Part shown: positions 41,500-50,571 of the stretch, piece by piece
Layout: the number at the start of each line of letters is the position of its first letter
Numbering within the stretch: the stretch's first letter is position 1
Assembly (NCBI RefSeq): GCF_020892095.1
Contig: NZ_AP024845.1
Span: 1,736,001-1,800,000, forward strand
Direction of reading: 5' to 3'
Length of the DNA stretch: 64,000 bases
Origin: Claveliimonas bilis
GTDB taxonomy: Bacteria > Bacillota > Clostridia > Lachnospirales > Lachnospiraceae
Program-made: the position numbers and the translations under genes
The notes under the pieces: generated by a model
What the model was told of the DNA's origin: nothing
Databases searched by the model: none
What the model saw: only the letters and a program-made list of their open reading frames with translations

Positions 41500-42843
41500 A
41501 TGTTTCGGAAAGTATTGATCGCGAATCGCGGAGAGATCGCAGTGCGGATCATACGTGCCTGCAGAGAAATGAATATCCGAACGGCAGCAGTATACTCTGA
41601 AGCAGATGCCGATGCAATGCATGTCAGGCTGGCGGATGAAGCGGTGTGCATTGGACCGGCTGCTCCGGCGGAGAGCTACCTTAATATGAAGCAGATCATA
41701 GGAGCAGCCCTGGCTCTGAAAGCGGAGGCAATCCATCCCGGCTTTGGATTTCTGTCAGAGAATGCGGAATTTGCCAGGATGTGTCAGGAATGTGGAATAG
41801 CATTTATTGGCCCGTCCCCGGAGCTGATCGAGAAGATGGGAAATAAATCCGAGGCAAAGCAAACCATGAAAGAGGCCGGGATTCCGGTGGTGCCGGGAAC
41901 GGATTTTCCTGTATCCGGCGGGGAAGAAGCACTGGAAGAAGCAAACAAGATTGGTTTTCCTGTTATGATAAAGGCCTCTGCCGGCGGGGGCGGCAAAGGG
42001 ATGCGGCTTGCTTATACACAGCAGGAATTTCCGGCTCTTTTCCATGCAGCGCAGCAGGAAGCGATCAACGCGTTCGGGGACGGTACTATGTATCTGGAAC
42101 GGTATGTACAGGCGCCGAGACATGTGGAAGTACAGATCATAGGCGACCGGTACGGCAATGTAGTACATCTGGGGGAAAGGGACTGTTCTATCCAAAGAAG
42201 GCATCAGAAGATGATCGAGGAGTCACCCTGCGCCTTTATTTCTCCGGAGATTCGGGAAAAAATGTGCTGCACGGCAGTGGAAGCGGCCCGGGCAGTGGGA
42301 TACGAAAATGCAGGAACCATAGAATTTTTGCTGGATCAGTCGGGGGAGTTCTTTTTTATGGAAATGAACACAAGGATCCAGGTAGAACATCCGGTCAGCG
42401 AACTGGTTTCCGGTGTTGACCTGATCCGGGAGCAGATCCGCACGGCAGCAGGGCTTCCGCTAAGTGTGAAGCAGGAAGATATTGTATTCCGGGGACATGC
42501 TATTGAGTGCAGGATCAATGCAGAGGATCCCCTTCACGGATTTATGCCCTGCCCGGGGACGGTAAAAAAGATACATCTGCCGGGAGGGAATGGGATTCGT
42601 ATGGACACGGCTATTTATCCGGGTTACCGGATTCCTCCGTACTATGATTCCATGATCGTAAAAGTTATCACGTTCGACAGGGACCGTACAGGAGCCATTT
42701 CCAAGATGAGCAGCGTCCTTAGTGAACTGATGATAGAAGGGGTGGAGACAAACAGGGATTTTCTGTATGATGTGCTGCATCATCCGGATTTCCTAAGCGG
42801 TATGTTCCACACAGACTTTATTGAAAGAAATTATGAACTGTAA
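41500..42843 (+). CDS. accC: Biotin carboxylase
   Basis: 447 residues, normal length. N-terminal FRKVLIANRGEIAVRIIRACREMNIRTAAVYSEADADAMHVRLADEAVCIG; ATP-grasp glycine loop KASAGGGGKGMRLAY (~162-175); ERDCSIQRRHQKMIEESP; catalytic FMEMNTRIQVEHPVSELVSGVDLI; C-terminal AIECRINAEDP. It carboxylates biotin on the carrier protein with ATP and bicarbonate. 12 bases after the carrier gene. Symbol by family; it likely serves the pxp-linked enzyme. Confidence 0.95.
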   Translation: MFRKVLIANRGEIAVRIIRACREMNIRTAAVYSEADADAMHVRLADEAVCIGPAAPAESYLNMKQIIGAALALKAEAIHPGFGFLSENAEFARMCQECGIAFIGPSPELIEKMGNKSEAKQTMKEAGIPVVPGTDFPVSGGEEALEEANKIGFPVMIKASAGGGGKGMRLAYTQQEFPALFHAAQQEAINAFGDGTMYLERYVQAPRHVEVQIIGDRYGNVVHLGERDCSIQRRHQKMIEESPCAFISPEIREKMCCTAVEAARAVGYENAGTIEFLLDQSGEFFFMEMNTRIQVEHPVSELVSGVDLIREQIRTAAGLPLSVKQEDIVFRGHAIECRINAEDPLHGFMPCPGTVKKIHLPGGNGIRMDTAIYPGYRIPPYYDSMIVKVITFDRDRTGAISKMSSVLSELMIEGVETNRDFLYDVLHHPDFLSGMFHTDFIERNYEL

Positions 42844-42862
42844 AAGAAAGGAAGGAATTATT

Positions 42863-43822
42863 ATGAAGATTGTTGTATTAGACGGATATACCTTGAACCC
42901 TGGAGATATCAGCTGGGGAGGAATGGAAGCCCTTGGCGAGGTTACAGTGTACGACCGTACAAAACCGGAAGATATCATAGAGAGGATTGGCGATGCAGAA
43001 GTAGTTTACACAAACAAGACTCCGATCACCAAAGAGACATTGGATGCCTGCCCGAGTATTAAATTTATCGGAGTTCTGGCAACTGGATATAATGTCATCG
43101 ATATTGCAGCTGCAAAAGAAAAAGGAATCCCGGTATCCAATATTCCTACATATGGAACGGCAGCAGTATCACAGTTTGCGATCGCTCTTCTTCTGGAGCT
43201 TTGCCATCATATCGGAGAACATTCGGATGCAGTAAAGGCAGGAGAGTGGAGCAGCAATCCGGACTGGTGTTTCTGGAAACATCCTCTTGTTGAGCTGGAT
43301 GGAAAAACAATGGGAATCATTGGATTTGGCCGTATCGGACAGGACACAGGAAAGATCGCACAGGCGCTTGGCATGAAAGTTCTTGCTTATGACGCGTTTA
43401 AAAGACCGGAGCTTGAAAGCGACACATGTCATTATACGGACCTTGATACACTTTTGAAAGAATCCGATGTTATTTCTCTGCATTGCCCGTTATTCCCGGA
43501 TACAGAGGGAATCATCAACAAAGATACGATCGCAAAAATGAAAGACGGCGTTATGATCATCAACGATTCCAGAGGTCCTCTTATTGTGGAACAGGATTTA
43601 AGGGACGCTCTTGACAGCGGCAAGGTTGCGGGAGCTGCTCTGGATGTGGTTTCTACAGAGCCGATCAAAATGGACAATCCGCTTCTTGGAGCAAAGAATG
43701 TCATCCTGACTCCTCACATTGCATGGGCTCCAAAGGAATCCAGGCAGAGACTGATGGATATTGCAGTGGCAAATTTGAAAGCATATGTGGACGGACAGCC
43801 GCAGAATGTCGTAAACGCATAA
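42863..43822 (+). CDS. D-2-hydroxyacid dehydrogenase
   Basis: 319 residues from ATG 42863 (GAAAGGAAGGAA upstream). NAD-binding loop GIIGFGRIGQDTGKIAQALGMKVLAYD (~148-174), catalytic R in NDSRGPLIVEQDL, E in VVSTEP and H in LTPHIAWAPKESRQRL. It resembles glycerate/hydroxypyruvate reductases and interconverts a 2-oxoacid and a D-2-hydroxyacid with NAD(P)H. It lies inside the pxp operon, between biotin carboxylase and pxpA, so its substrate may be an intermediate of that route, which is not part of the plain 5-oxoprolinase reaction. Confidence 0.93.
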   Translation: MKIVVLDGYTLNPGDISWGGMEALGEVTVYDRTKPEDIIERIGDAEVVYTNKTPITKETLDACPSIKFIGVLATGYNVIDIAAAKEKGIPVSNIPTYGTAAVSQFAIALLLELCHHIGEHSDAVKAGEWSSNPDWCFWKHPLVELDGKTMGIIGFGRIGQDTGKIAQALGMKVLAYDAFKRPELESDTCHYTDLDTLLKESDVISLHCPLFPDTEGIINKDTIAKMKDGVMIINDSRGPLIVEQDLRDALDSGKVAGAALDVVSTEPIKMDNPLLGAKNVILTPHIAWAPKESRQRLMDIAVANLKAYVDGQPQNVVNA

Positions 43823-43917
43823 ATTATTCAGACATGAGTGAGATTTGACCGGGAAATTGGCGGATCTGTACAGCGTGTCTGAAGAAAATAAAGGAAATTA
43901 AAAAGGAGGAAATAATT

Positions 43918-44673
43918 ATGTATCATGTGGATCTGAACAGTGATATGGGCGAAAGTTTTGGAGCCTATAAACTTGGGGGCGACGAGGAGATCATCAAATA
44001 CGTGACGACCGCAAATGTTGCATGCGGATGGCATGCAGGCGATCCGATGGTGATGGACAAGACAGTACGCATGGCGAAGGAGAGAGGCGTTATGGTAGGC
44101 GCTCATCCTGGCTATCCGGATCTGATGGGATTTGGCCGGAGGAAAATGGTTCTTTCTTTCCAGGAAGTGAAGAACTATGTGAAATATCAGATTGGAGCCC
44201 TGTCTGCCTTTACAAAGAGCTATGGTATGAAACTTCAGCACGTGGCTCCTCATGGCGCAATGGGAAATCAGTGCCAGTATGATGAAGAGATTTCCACTGC
44301 TATTGTTGAAGCGATTACAGAAGTGGACAAAGATCTGATCGTATATTATTGTGCAGGAGCCGTTCTCGGGCAGATCGCGGAGAGCAAAGGACTTCGCACC
44401 GCTTCTGAAATTTTTGCGGACCGTGCTTATATGGATGACCTGTCATTGGTACCGAGAAAAATGGAAGGATCCATGATCACGGATGAAAATATCGCTATCG
44501 AAAGATGCGTGCGCATGATCAAAGAAGGAAAAGTAACATCCATCAACGGTAAAGAACTGGATATTAAAGGAGATACCCTCTGCGTGCATGGCGATGGACC
44601 AAAAGCGCTTGCGTTTGTACAGAGAATCCGTGAAACATTTGAAAAAGAAGGCATCGAGATCAGACACCTGTAG
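43918..44673 (+). CDS. pxpA: PxpA (LamB/YcsF family) 5-oxoprolinase subunit A
   Basis: 251 residues; AAGGAGG before ATG. Motifs VDLNSDMGESFGAYKLGGDEEIIKYVTTANVACGWHAGDPMVMDKTVRMAKERGVMVGAHPGYPDLMGFGRR, then HVAPHGAMGNQ and AYMDDLSLVPRKMEGSMI, are those of YcsF proteins. With PxpB and PxpC it hydrolyses 5-oxoproline to glutamate with ATP; a related role is possible in this biotin-linked locus. It is separated from the dehydrogenase by 95 bases and followed by a symporter. Confidence 0.94.
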   Translation: MYHVDLNSDMGESFGAYKLGGDEEIIKYVTTANVACGWHAGDPMVMDKTVRMAKERGVMVGAHPGYPDLMGFGRRKMVLSFQEVKNYVKYQIGALSAFTKSYGMKLQHVAPHGAMGNQCQYDEEISTAIVEAITEVDKDLIVYYCAGAVLGQIAESKGLRTASEIFADRAYMDDLSLVPRKMEGSMITDENIAIERCVRMIKEGKVTSINGKELDIKGDTLCVHGDGPKALAFVQRIRETFEKEGIEIRHL

Positions 44674-44703
44674 GATTACACCTGAAATAAAGGAGTGAAA
44701 GAG

Positions 44704-46053
44704 ATGAGTAACGAAAATAAGAAACAAATGTCTGTTGTAAAGAAAATGATGATTGCCCTTGTGGGAGGTCTTGTTGTCGGACTTATATTTATGTTTATCC
44801 GAAGCAGCCTGCTTGATTCGGGAAATGAAGCGACATGGAATATGATCAACAAGATTCTGTTCCAGGATATTACTGCCGAAGATGGTACAGGAGCTTTGGG
44901 ACTTCTTTACATTATCGGCCAGCTCTTCATGAGAGGTCTTCAGGCAGCCATCGTACCGCTGGTACTTGTATCCTTAAGTCTTGCAATGTGCAGTATTTCC
45001 AGTTCCACCAAGCTTGGAAGGATTGCAGGACGCACGGTGCTTGGATTTGTATGCTTCTATGTTGTAGGCGCATTCTGTGGCGGGGTTGTGGCATACCTGA
45101 TGAAATCAGCGGGACTTTTCAATGTAAATCTTCCTGCAGAAGCGGTTACCGATGCAGCTACTATTGATGCGTTTAACCCGCTGGCAACTATTGTGACAGC
45201 TGTTCCTTCCAATATCACGGAAGTATTCAGCAGCAATAACAGTATTCTGGCAGTTGTTGTTGTAGCCATCGTGATCGGCCTGTGCCTGCAGGCGCTCGGA
45301 GAAAAAGGAGAACCCCTAAAAAAGGTGTTTGAAAGTGTCAGCGAAGTTGTCAATATGTATCTGACATTCCTCATCAATAAAGTGGGTCCGGTCGCGATCT
45401 TTTGTCTGGTATCCCGTACATTCGCTATCTACGGTACAGAATATCTTGCTCCGGCCGCAGCCTATATTGTAGGAGCGATGATCACACTGTTTATCCTGGT
45501 AGTAACACTTTATCCGATCGGTATCTGGCTGACAACAAGACTGAATCCGATGAAATTCCTGAAGAAGATCGCGAAAGTAGGCGTGTTCGGATTCTCTGTA
45601 AACTCTTCTGCAGCTACATTGCCTCTGAATACAAGAACAAATCTGGACGAGCTGGGATGCAGCCAGGAGATCACAAGCTTTGTGCTTCCTACCGGTATGA
45701 CGATCAATATGAACGGAACAACGGTTATGCATATGTTTGCAGTTACATTTATTGCAACATCTGCAGGAATCGATGTGACACCGGCAAATCTGGTTGTGGT
45801 CGCATTCCTTTCCATCTGTGCAGCAATGGGATGCCCGGCTATTCCGATCGCCGGAACTACTCTGATCGTAACGATCCTTTCCGGCATGGGCTGGACATCA
45901 GATGCATGTATGATCGCTTATGCGCTGGTCGTAGCAATTAACCGTCCGGTTGAAATGGCTCTGCTGCCTTTGAATGTTATCGGTGACGCTGCTACAAATG
46001 TTATTGTAAATGCAAAAGAAAAGGAATTGAACAAAGAGGTATACAACAGCTAA
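44704..46053 (+). CDS. Dicarboxylate/amino acid:cation symporter (DAACS family)
   Basis: 449 residues from ATG 44704 (AAAGGAG upstream). Eight or so helices plus two hairpin loops. NSSAATLPLNTRTNLDELG and the second re-entrant loop VLPTGMTINMNGTTVMHMFAVTFIA with the sodium-site NMNGT, plus AAMGCPAIPIAG, fit GltP/DctA/SstT-type carriers of glutamate, aspartate, dicarboxylates or serine. Last gene of the pxp operon; it probably takes up the starting acid or exports the product. Confidence 0.92.
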   Translation: MSNENKKQMSVVKKMMIALVGGLVVGLIFMFIRSSLLDSGNEATWNMINKILFQDITAEDGTGALGLLYIIGQLFMRGLQAAIVPLVLVSLSLAMCSISSSTKLGRIAGRTVLGFVCFYVVGAFCGGVVAYLMKSAGLFNVNLPAEAVTDAATIDAFNPLATIVTAVPSNITEVFSSNNSILAVVVVAIVIGLCLQALGEKGEPLKKVFESVSEVVNMYLTFLINKVGPVAIFCLVSRTFAIYGTEYLAPAAAYIVGAMITLFILVVTLYPIGIWLTTRLNPMKFLKKIAKVGVFGFSVNSSAATLPLNTRTNLDELGCSQEITSFVLPTGMTINMNGTTVMHMFAVTFIATSAGIDVTPANLVVVAFLSICAAMGCPAIPIAGTTLIVTILSGMGWTSDACMIAYALVVAINRPVEMALLPLNVIGDAATNVIVNAKEKELNKEVYNS

Positions 46054-46075
46054 AAAGCTGTTAAAACAGAATGTC

Positions 46076-46152
46076 TTGTCTTTTCTTCTGTGATGATATA
46101 TAATAAAAAAAGCGAAAGTTTACATTATGTCGGTCTTTGCGCCGGCATAATG
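46076..46152 (+). promoter_or_regulatory. Promoter and leader hairpin of the aldolase gene
   Basis: TTGTCT (46076-46081) and TATAAT (46099-46104) with a 17-base spacer form a good sigma-A-type promoter. The transcript would start near 46111 and begin with a 12-bp hairpin (46123-46134 with 46141-46152) ahead of the GGAAGTGGAGG ribosome site. Confidence 0.7.
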
Positions 46153-46180
46153 CAGTATAAGGAAGTGGAGGAGACAATAT

Positions 46181-47044
46181 ATGTTAGTATCAGCGAAAGA
46201 AATGCTTGAAAAAGCAGTAGAAGGCCATTATGCAGTAGGTCAGTTCAACATCAACAATCTGGAGTGGACAAAAGCAATCCTGCTTACAGCAGAGGAATGC
46301 AAATCTCCGGTCATCCTGGGAGTATCCGAAGGTGCCGGAAAGTATATGACAGGATTCAAGACTGTTGCAGACATGGTAAAGGCTATGATCGATGAACTCG
46401 GTATCACTGTACCTGTAGCTCTTCATCTGGATCATGGAACATACGAAGGATGCTACAAGTGTATCGAAGCGGGATTTTCTTCTATTATGTTTGACGGATC
46501 TCACTATCCGATCGAAGAAAATGTTGCAAAGACAAAAGAACTGGTTGCTGTATGCGCTGAGAAAGGAATGTCCCTGGAAGCAGAAGTCGGCTCCATCGGC
46601 GGTGAAGAAGACGGAGTTGTAGGAATGGGAGAGTGCGCTGATCCGAACGAGTGTAAAATGATCGCTGATCTTGGCGTTACAATGCTTGCAGCAGGAATCG
46701 GAAATATCCATGGAAAATATCCGGAAAACTGGCAGGGATTAAGCTTTGAAACTCTGGATGCCATCCAGAAGCTGACAGGAAAGATGCCGCTGGTTCTTCA
46801 CGGAGGAACAGGAATCCCGGAGGATATGATCAAGAAAGCAATTGATCTGGGAGTTGCAAAGATCAATGTAAACACAGAGTGTCAGTTATCTTTCGCTGCC
46901 GCTACACGTAAATACATTGAAGATGGAAAAGATCTGGAAGGAAAGGGATTTGATCCTCGTAAACTCCTGAAACCGGGTACAGATGCAATTATGCAGACAG
47001 TAAAAGAAAAGATGGAATTATTCGGCTCTGTTGGGAAAGCCTAA
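46181..47044 (+). CDS. fba: Class II fructose-bisphosphate aldolase
   Basis: 287 residues. LVSAKEMLEKAVEGHYAVGQFNINNLEW start; LHLDHGTYEGCYKCIEAGFSSIMFDGSHYPIEENV with zinc H and the catalytic D; EAEVGSIGGEEDGVVG; GNIHGKYPENW and PLVLHGGTGIPEDMIKKAIDLGVAKINVNTE with two more zinc histidines. It splits fructose-1,6-bisphosphate in glycolysis; tagatose-bisphosphate is an alternative substrate for close relatives. Single-gene transcript with own promoter and terminator. Confidence 0.94.
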   Translation: MLVSAKEMLEKAVEGHYAVGQFNINNLEWTKAILLTAEECKSPVILGVSEGAGKYMTGFKTVADMVKAMIDELGITVPVALHLDHGTYEGCYKCIEAGFSSIMFDGSHYPIEENVAKTKELVAVCAEKGMSLEAEVGSIGGEEDGVVGMGECADPNECKMIADLGVTMLAAGIGNIHGKYPENWQGLSFETLDAIQKLTGKMPLVLHGGTGIPEDMIKKAIDLGVAKINVNTECQLSFAAATRKYIEDGKDLEGKGFDPRKLLKPGTDAIMQTVKEKMELFGSVGKA

Positions 47045-47070
47045 GAGCGAAAAGAGAAATGAAGTGGAAT

Positions 47071-47106
47071 AAAGGTGTTCCGGCCGGGAGGTCGGAGTGC
47101 CTTTTT
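47071..47106 (+). terminator. Terminator after the aldolase gene
   Basis: AAAGGTGTTCCGG (47071-47083) pairs with TCGGAGTGCCTTT (47092-47104) with several G-U pairs, T run following. Confidence 0.75.
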
Positions 47107-47183
47107 CTGGTTAAAGGGAATGTTCAGACGACATAGCCCTCATCAGCTCTTTAAACAGATAGAAAGAAAGGATTACGGAAAAT

Positions 47184-49295
47184 ATGAGTGAATTATTTAA
47201 TGTGGCAGATATTTTCGGAGAAAATGTATTCGATGATGCGACTATGCAGGAACGTCTGCCGAAGAAGGTCTACAAGGATCTGAAGAAGATGATTGAGGAA
47301 GGCAAGGAACTGGACCTTGCTACAGCGGATGTGATTGCGCATGAGATGAAGGAATGGGCGATTGAGAAGGGCGCAACTCATTACACACACTGGTTCCAGC
47401 CGCTTACAGGTGTAACTGCAGAAAAACATGATTCCTTTATTTCCGCACCTATGGAAACCGGAAAAGTGCTGATGAGTTTTTCCGGTAAGGAGCTGATCAA
47501 GGGTGAGCCGGATGCTTCTTCCTTCCCGTCAGGAGGACTTCGGGCAACTTTTGAAGCGCGCGGATATACTGCGTGGGACTGCACCTCCCCGGCCTTTGTC
47601 CGGAAAGATGCAGCCGGTGCTACTTTGTGTATCCCAACTGCATTCTGTTCCTACACAGGAGAGGCGCTGGATCAGAAAACACCGCTTCTTCGCTCCATGG
47701 AAGCGATCAACGAGCAGTCTCTTCGTCTGATCCGCTTATTCGGAAATACAAGGGCGAAGAAGGTAACGCCTTCTGTAGGACCGGAGCAGGAATATTTCCT
47801 TGTTGATGCAAAGAAATTTCTGGAAAGAAAGGACCTGATCTATACAGGACGTACCTTGTTTGGCGCAATGCCTCCCAAGGGACAGGAGCTGGACGACCAT
47901 TATTTTGGAACCATTCGTCAGCGTATTGCCTCATTTATGAAAGATGTCAATGAAGAGCTGTGGAAAATGGGCGTGACATCCAAGACACAGCACAACGAGG
48001 TTGCTCCTGCGCAGCATGAACTTGCGCCGATCTACGCTAAGGCGAATGTGGCTGTCGATCACAATCAGCTTGTTATGCAGACCTTAAAGCGGATTGCTTC
48101 TGAACACGGAATGAAATGTCTCCTTCATGAAAAACCGTTTGCAGGCGTCAATGGTTCCGGAAAGCATAATAACTGGTCGCTGACAACAGATGAGGGCAAA
48201 AATCTTCTTGATCCGGGCGAGACTCCTCATGAAAATATTCAGTTCCTCCTTGTGCTCACCTGTATTTTGAAAGCAGTGGACGAACATGCGGCTCTGCTTC
48301 GTGAATCAGCCGCCGATCCGGGAAATGATCACAGACTGGGAGCAAACGAGGCGCCTCCGGCTATTATTTCCGTATTTCTCGGAGAGCAGCTGGAGGATGT
48401 GCTGGAACAGCTGGTTACCACAGGGGAAGCGACTCACAGCCTTAATACCGGAAAACTGGAAACAGGAGTGCGTACACTGCCGGAGCTGGCGAAGGATACT
48501 TCTGACAGAAACCGGACTTCACCATTTGCGTTTACAGGAAATAAATTTGAATTCCGTATGGTAGGATCCAGGGATTCTGTCGCGGGATCGAACATTGTGC
48601 TGAATACAATTGTTGCAGATGCGTTTTCACAGGCATGTGATGTGCTGGAAAAGGCGGATGATTTTGAAAAGGCGGTTCATGATCTCATCAAACAGTATGC
48701 AACTGAGCATTACCGCATTGTATTTAATGGGAACGGATATTCTGATGAATGGGTAAAAGAGGCGGAAAGAAGAGGACTTCCTAATATTCGTTCCATGGTA
48801 GATGCAATTCCGGCCCTGGTAACAGAGGAAACCATCAGTCTGTTTGAGAAATTCCATGTATTTACCAGAGCAGAACTGGAATCACGTGCAGAGATCAAGT
48901 ATGAAAATTATGCAAAGGCGATCAATATTGAGGCCCGCACTATGATTGATATGGCCAGCAAACAGATCATACCTGCGATCATCAAATATACGAGATCCCT
49001 CGCAGATACAGTCAATTCAGTGAGAGAAGCCGGTGTGGACCCGCAGGTACAGGCTGATCTGTTAAAAGAGATTACCGTACTGCTTGGACAGACGAAAGAA
49101 GCGCTGGATGTGCTGAAGAAAGTGACGGAAGAGGCTGCGGCCATGGAAGAAGGAGAAAGCCAGGCTAGATATTATCATGATTCTGTCTTCCCGGCGATGG
49201 AAGAACTGCGCCGTCCGGTAGATGAGTTGGAAATGATCGTGGATAAAGAAGCATGGCCGATGCCGTCTTATGGTGATTTGCTTTTTGAAGTATAA
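47184..49295 (+). CDS. glnN: Glutamine synthetase type III
   Basis: 703 residues, the length of GS III and far longer than [40 protein letters not shown] start; [10 protein letters not shown] (metal-binding E); [63 protein letters not shown] with the ammonia/metal-site residues; [28 protein letters not shown]. It makes glutamine from glutamate and ammonia with ATP. In anaerobic gut bacteria GS III is often the main nitrogen-assimilating form. Confidence 0.97.
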   Translation: MSELFNVADIFGENVFDDATMQERLPKKVYKDLKKMIEEGKELDLATADVIAHEMKEWAIEKGATHYTHWFQPLTGVTAEKHDSFISAPMETGKVLMSFSGKELIKGEPDASSFPSGGLRATFEARGYTAWDCTSPAFVRKDAAGATLCIPTAFCSYTGEALDQKTPLLRSMEAINEQSLRLIRLFGNTRAKKVTPSVGPEQEYFLVDAKKFLERKDLIYTGRTLFGAMPPKGQELDDHYFGTIRQRIASFMKDVNEELWKMGVTSKTQHNEVAPAQHELAPIYAKANVAVDHNQLVMQTLKRIASEHGMKCLLHEKPFAGVNGSGKHNNWSLTTDEGKNLLDPGETPHENIQFLLVLTCILKAVDEHAALLRESAADPGNDHRLGANEAPPAIISVFLGEQLEDVLEQLVTTGEATHSLNTGKLETGVRTLPELAKDTSDRNRTSPFAFTGNKFEFRMVGSRDSVAGSNIVLNTIVADAFSQACDVLEKADDFEKAVHDLIKQYATEHYRIVFNGNGYSDEWVKEAERRGLPNIRSMVDAIPALVTEETISLFEKFHVFTRAELESRAEIKYENYAKAINIEARTMIDMASKQIIPAIIKYTRSLADTVNSVREAGVDPQVQADLLKEITVLLGQTKEALDVLKKVTEEAAAMEEGESQARYYHDSVFPAMEELRRPVDELEMIVDKEAWPMPSYGDLLFEV

Positions 49296-49370
49296 GGGTG
49301 CCGGAAATAGTCAGCGGTATGCAAATACTAAAGTTTAGAAAGATATAAGAAAATATTCATAATCCTGCAC

Positions 49371-49399
49371 TTGGAATTGCGGCAAAGATATGATATTAT
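49371..49399 (+). promoter_or_regulatory. Promoter of the HAAS-domain gene
   Basis: TTGGAA (49371-49376) and TATTAT (49394-49399), 17-base spacer, ~40 bases before the start codon. Confidence 0.55.
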
Positions 49400-49437
49400 G
49401 ACCGCAGGCAGTCAACCTGAAAGGAAGGAATTTGCAG

Positions 49438-49920
49438 ATGACGCGGGAAGAGTTTTTGAAAAAGCTGAAAGAAGCTTTGGAAAATGATTTAAGCGGCCGT
49501 ATCGTACAGGAAAATGTAAGCTATTATGAATCTTATATTATAGAAGAAATACGAAAAGGGCGTACAGAAAGTGAAGTGATCGAAGAACTGGGAGATCCCT
49601 GGATCATTGCCAGGTCTATTATCGATATGGCAGAAGGAGAGCCGGGAACCAGGGAGGCGTACTATGAGTCTGCAAAAAGCAGTTCAAGGCAGGAAAGAAA
49701 GGCGGACAGATATGCAGGCGGCATGGGAAATAATGGAAATATTCATGTTTTTTCCATGGACAGTTGGTGGAAAAAGCTTCTGGTAATTCTTGGAGTGATA
49801 GGAATTTTCCTTATTATTATTGCTGTGATCGGCGGGATTTTCAGCCTGCTGATGCCGATTATCGTGCCGGTCCTTTGCATTGCCCTGATTTTTCGCCTTA
49901 TCAGCGGGCGAAGACGATGA
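49438..49920 (+). CDS. HAAS/DUF1700-type membrane protein
   Basis: 160 residues from ATG 49438 (AAAGGAAGGAA upstream). Residues 1-60 are the helical HAAS motif (TREEFLKKLKEALENDLSGRIVQENVSYYESYIIEEIRKGRTESEVIEELGDPWIIARSII). Two hydrophobic segments cover ~115-160 with an exposed Arg-rich end. HAAS proteins often accompany PadR-type regulators and envelope-stress genes, but none is adjacent. Function unknown. Confidence 0.8.
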   Translation: MTREEFLKKLKEALENDLSGRIVQENVSYYESYIIEEIRKGRTESEVIEELGDPWIIARSIIDMAEGEPGTREAYYESAKSSSRQERKADRYAGGMGNNGNIHVFSMDSWWKKLLVILGVIGIFLIIIAVIGGIFSLLMPIIVPVLCIALIFRLISGRRR

Positions 49921-49940
49921 TAAATTTACTGTAATAATGA

Positions 49941-49966
49941 ATAGGCGGCGTTTATGCGCCGCCTAT
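49941..49966 (+). terminator. Hairpin after the HAAS gene
   Basis: ATAGGCGGCG and CGCCGCCTAT form a perfect 10-bp stem with a 6-base loop. No T run follows; see also the next hairpin. Confidence 0.55.
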
Positions 49967-50005
49967 CAGTCTATAATTGAAGCTATAAATATAAAACGAA
50001 AAAGT

Positions 50006-50036
50006 AAAAGACCGATGGGGGAGCCATCGGTCTTTT
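50006..50036. terminator. 13-bp terminator-like hairpin
   Basis: AAAAGACCGATGG (50006-50018) is perfectly complementary to 50024-50036, with AAAA/TTTT ends that permit termination in both directions. Apart from these two hairpins and a possible promoter for the small Asn-rich gene, I see nothing in 49921-50230. Confidence 0.7.
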
Positions 50037-50168
50037 GAGGGGAGTATAAATAATTAATAAGGGGTTGTAGAAAGTATTCTTTCTACATGACTAAGTATAA
50101 TATAGGATGGATGAAAAAGCAAGAAAAAAATTAAAAAAAACTTAATAAACAAAAAATCAGAGAAAAAT

Positions 50169-50197
50169 ACATAGGAATTCATATTTCGGGGATAATA
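50169..50197 (+). promoter_or_regulatory. Possible forespore-sigma promoter of the small Asn-rich gene
   Basis: ACATA (50169-50173) and GGGGATAATA (50188-50197), 14-base spacer, resemble the sigma-F type GYATA and GGnnAnAnTR elements. The match is incomplete and AT-rich, so tentative. Confidence 0.3.
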
Positions 50198-50230
50198 TTG
50201 CTGTAACCAATCAAATAGGAGGTAACAAAA

Positions 50231-50419
50231 ATGGCAAAGAATTACAGCAATAATTCAAATGGTATGGGAAATGCAGAGAATGCTTATGAATCAAAGAAAA
50301 ATGCATACAACAAGAATGCATCCAAAAATACAGCGGGAAAAAATGCATCCAAGAGTTCTGCATCGTCCAATAAGACTTCCAATAGCCAGAATTGCAGCGA
50401 CAGCACAGACAGCTATTAG
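50231..50419 (+). CDS. Small Asn/Lys/Ser-rich protein, perhaps a spore protein
   Basis: 62 residues with an excellent ribosome site (ATAGGAGGTAAC). The protein is made almost only of Asn, Ser, Lys and Ala with Tyr ends (MAKNYSNNSNGMGNAENAYESKKNAY...), very hydrophilic, with one Cys near the end. It has no hydrophobic core, so it should be unfolded. The composition and size suggest a small spore-coat or minor acid-soluble spore protein, but I recognise no family. Confidence 0.6.
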   Translation: MAKNYSNNSNGMGNAENAYESKKNAYNKNASKNTAGKNASKSSASSNKTSNSQNCSDSTDSY

Positions 50420-50433
50420 ATCGCTCAAAAAAA

Positions 50434-50505
50434 GAACAGGGTAATTTTAATTGGGGGACGGGGTGTTGAAAAATACCCCGTCCCCCAATTAAAATTACCC
50501 TGTTC
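50434..50505. repeat. Perfect 31-bp palindrome (REP-like)
   Basis: Bases 50434-50464 are exactly complementary to 50475-50505 with a 10-base loop (GTTGAAAAAT). The G/C block GGGGGACGGGGT is like that of Firmicute intergenic palindromes linked to REP-type transposases. It lies 15 bases after the small Asn-rich gene and could also act as its terminator. No transposase is near. Confidence 0.85.
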
Positions 50506-50571
50506 CCAATTGACAAATTTCTTAAGAAACAATAAGATGATAAGAATAGAACAAAATTTATGGAGATTACT

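Noticed and set aside
41048-42843. Acetyl-CoA carboxylase call for the biotin genes
   Set aside because: No accA/accD nearby and tight linkage with pxpB/pxpC make a different carboxylase more likely, though it cannot be excluded.
47045-47183. Riboswitch or T-box before glnN
   Set aside because: The gap is only 139 bases, mostly filled by the aldolase terminator; no conserved riboswitch core was seen.
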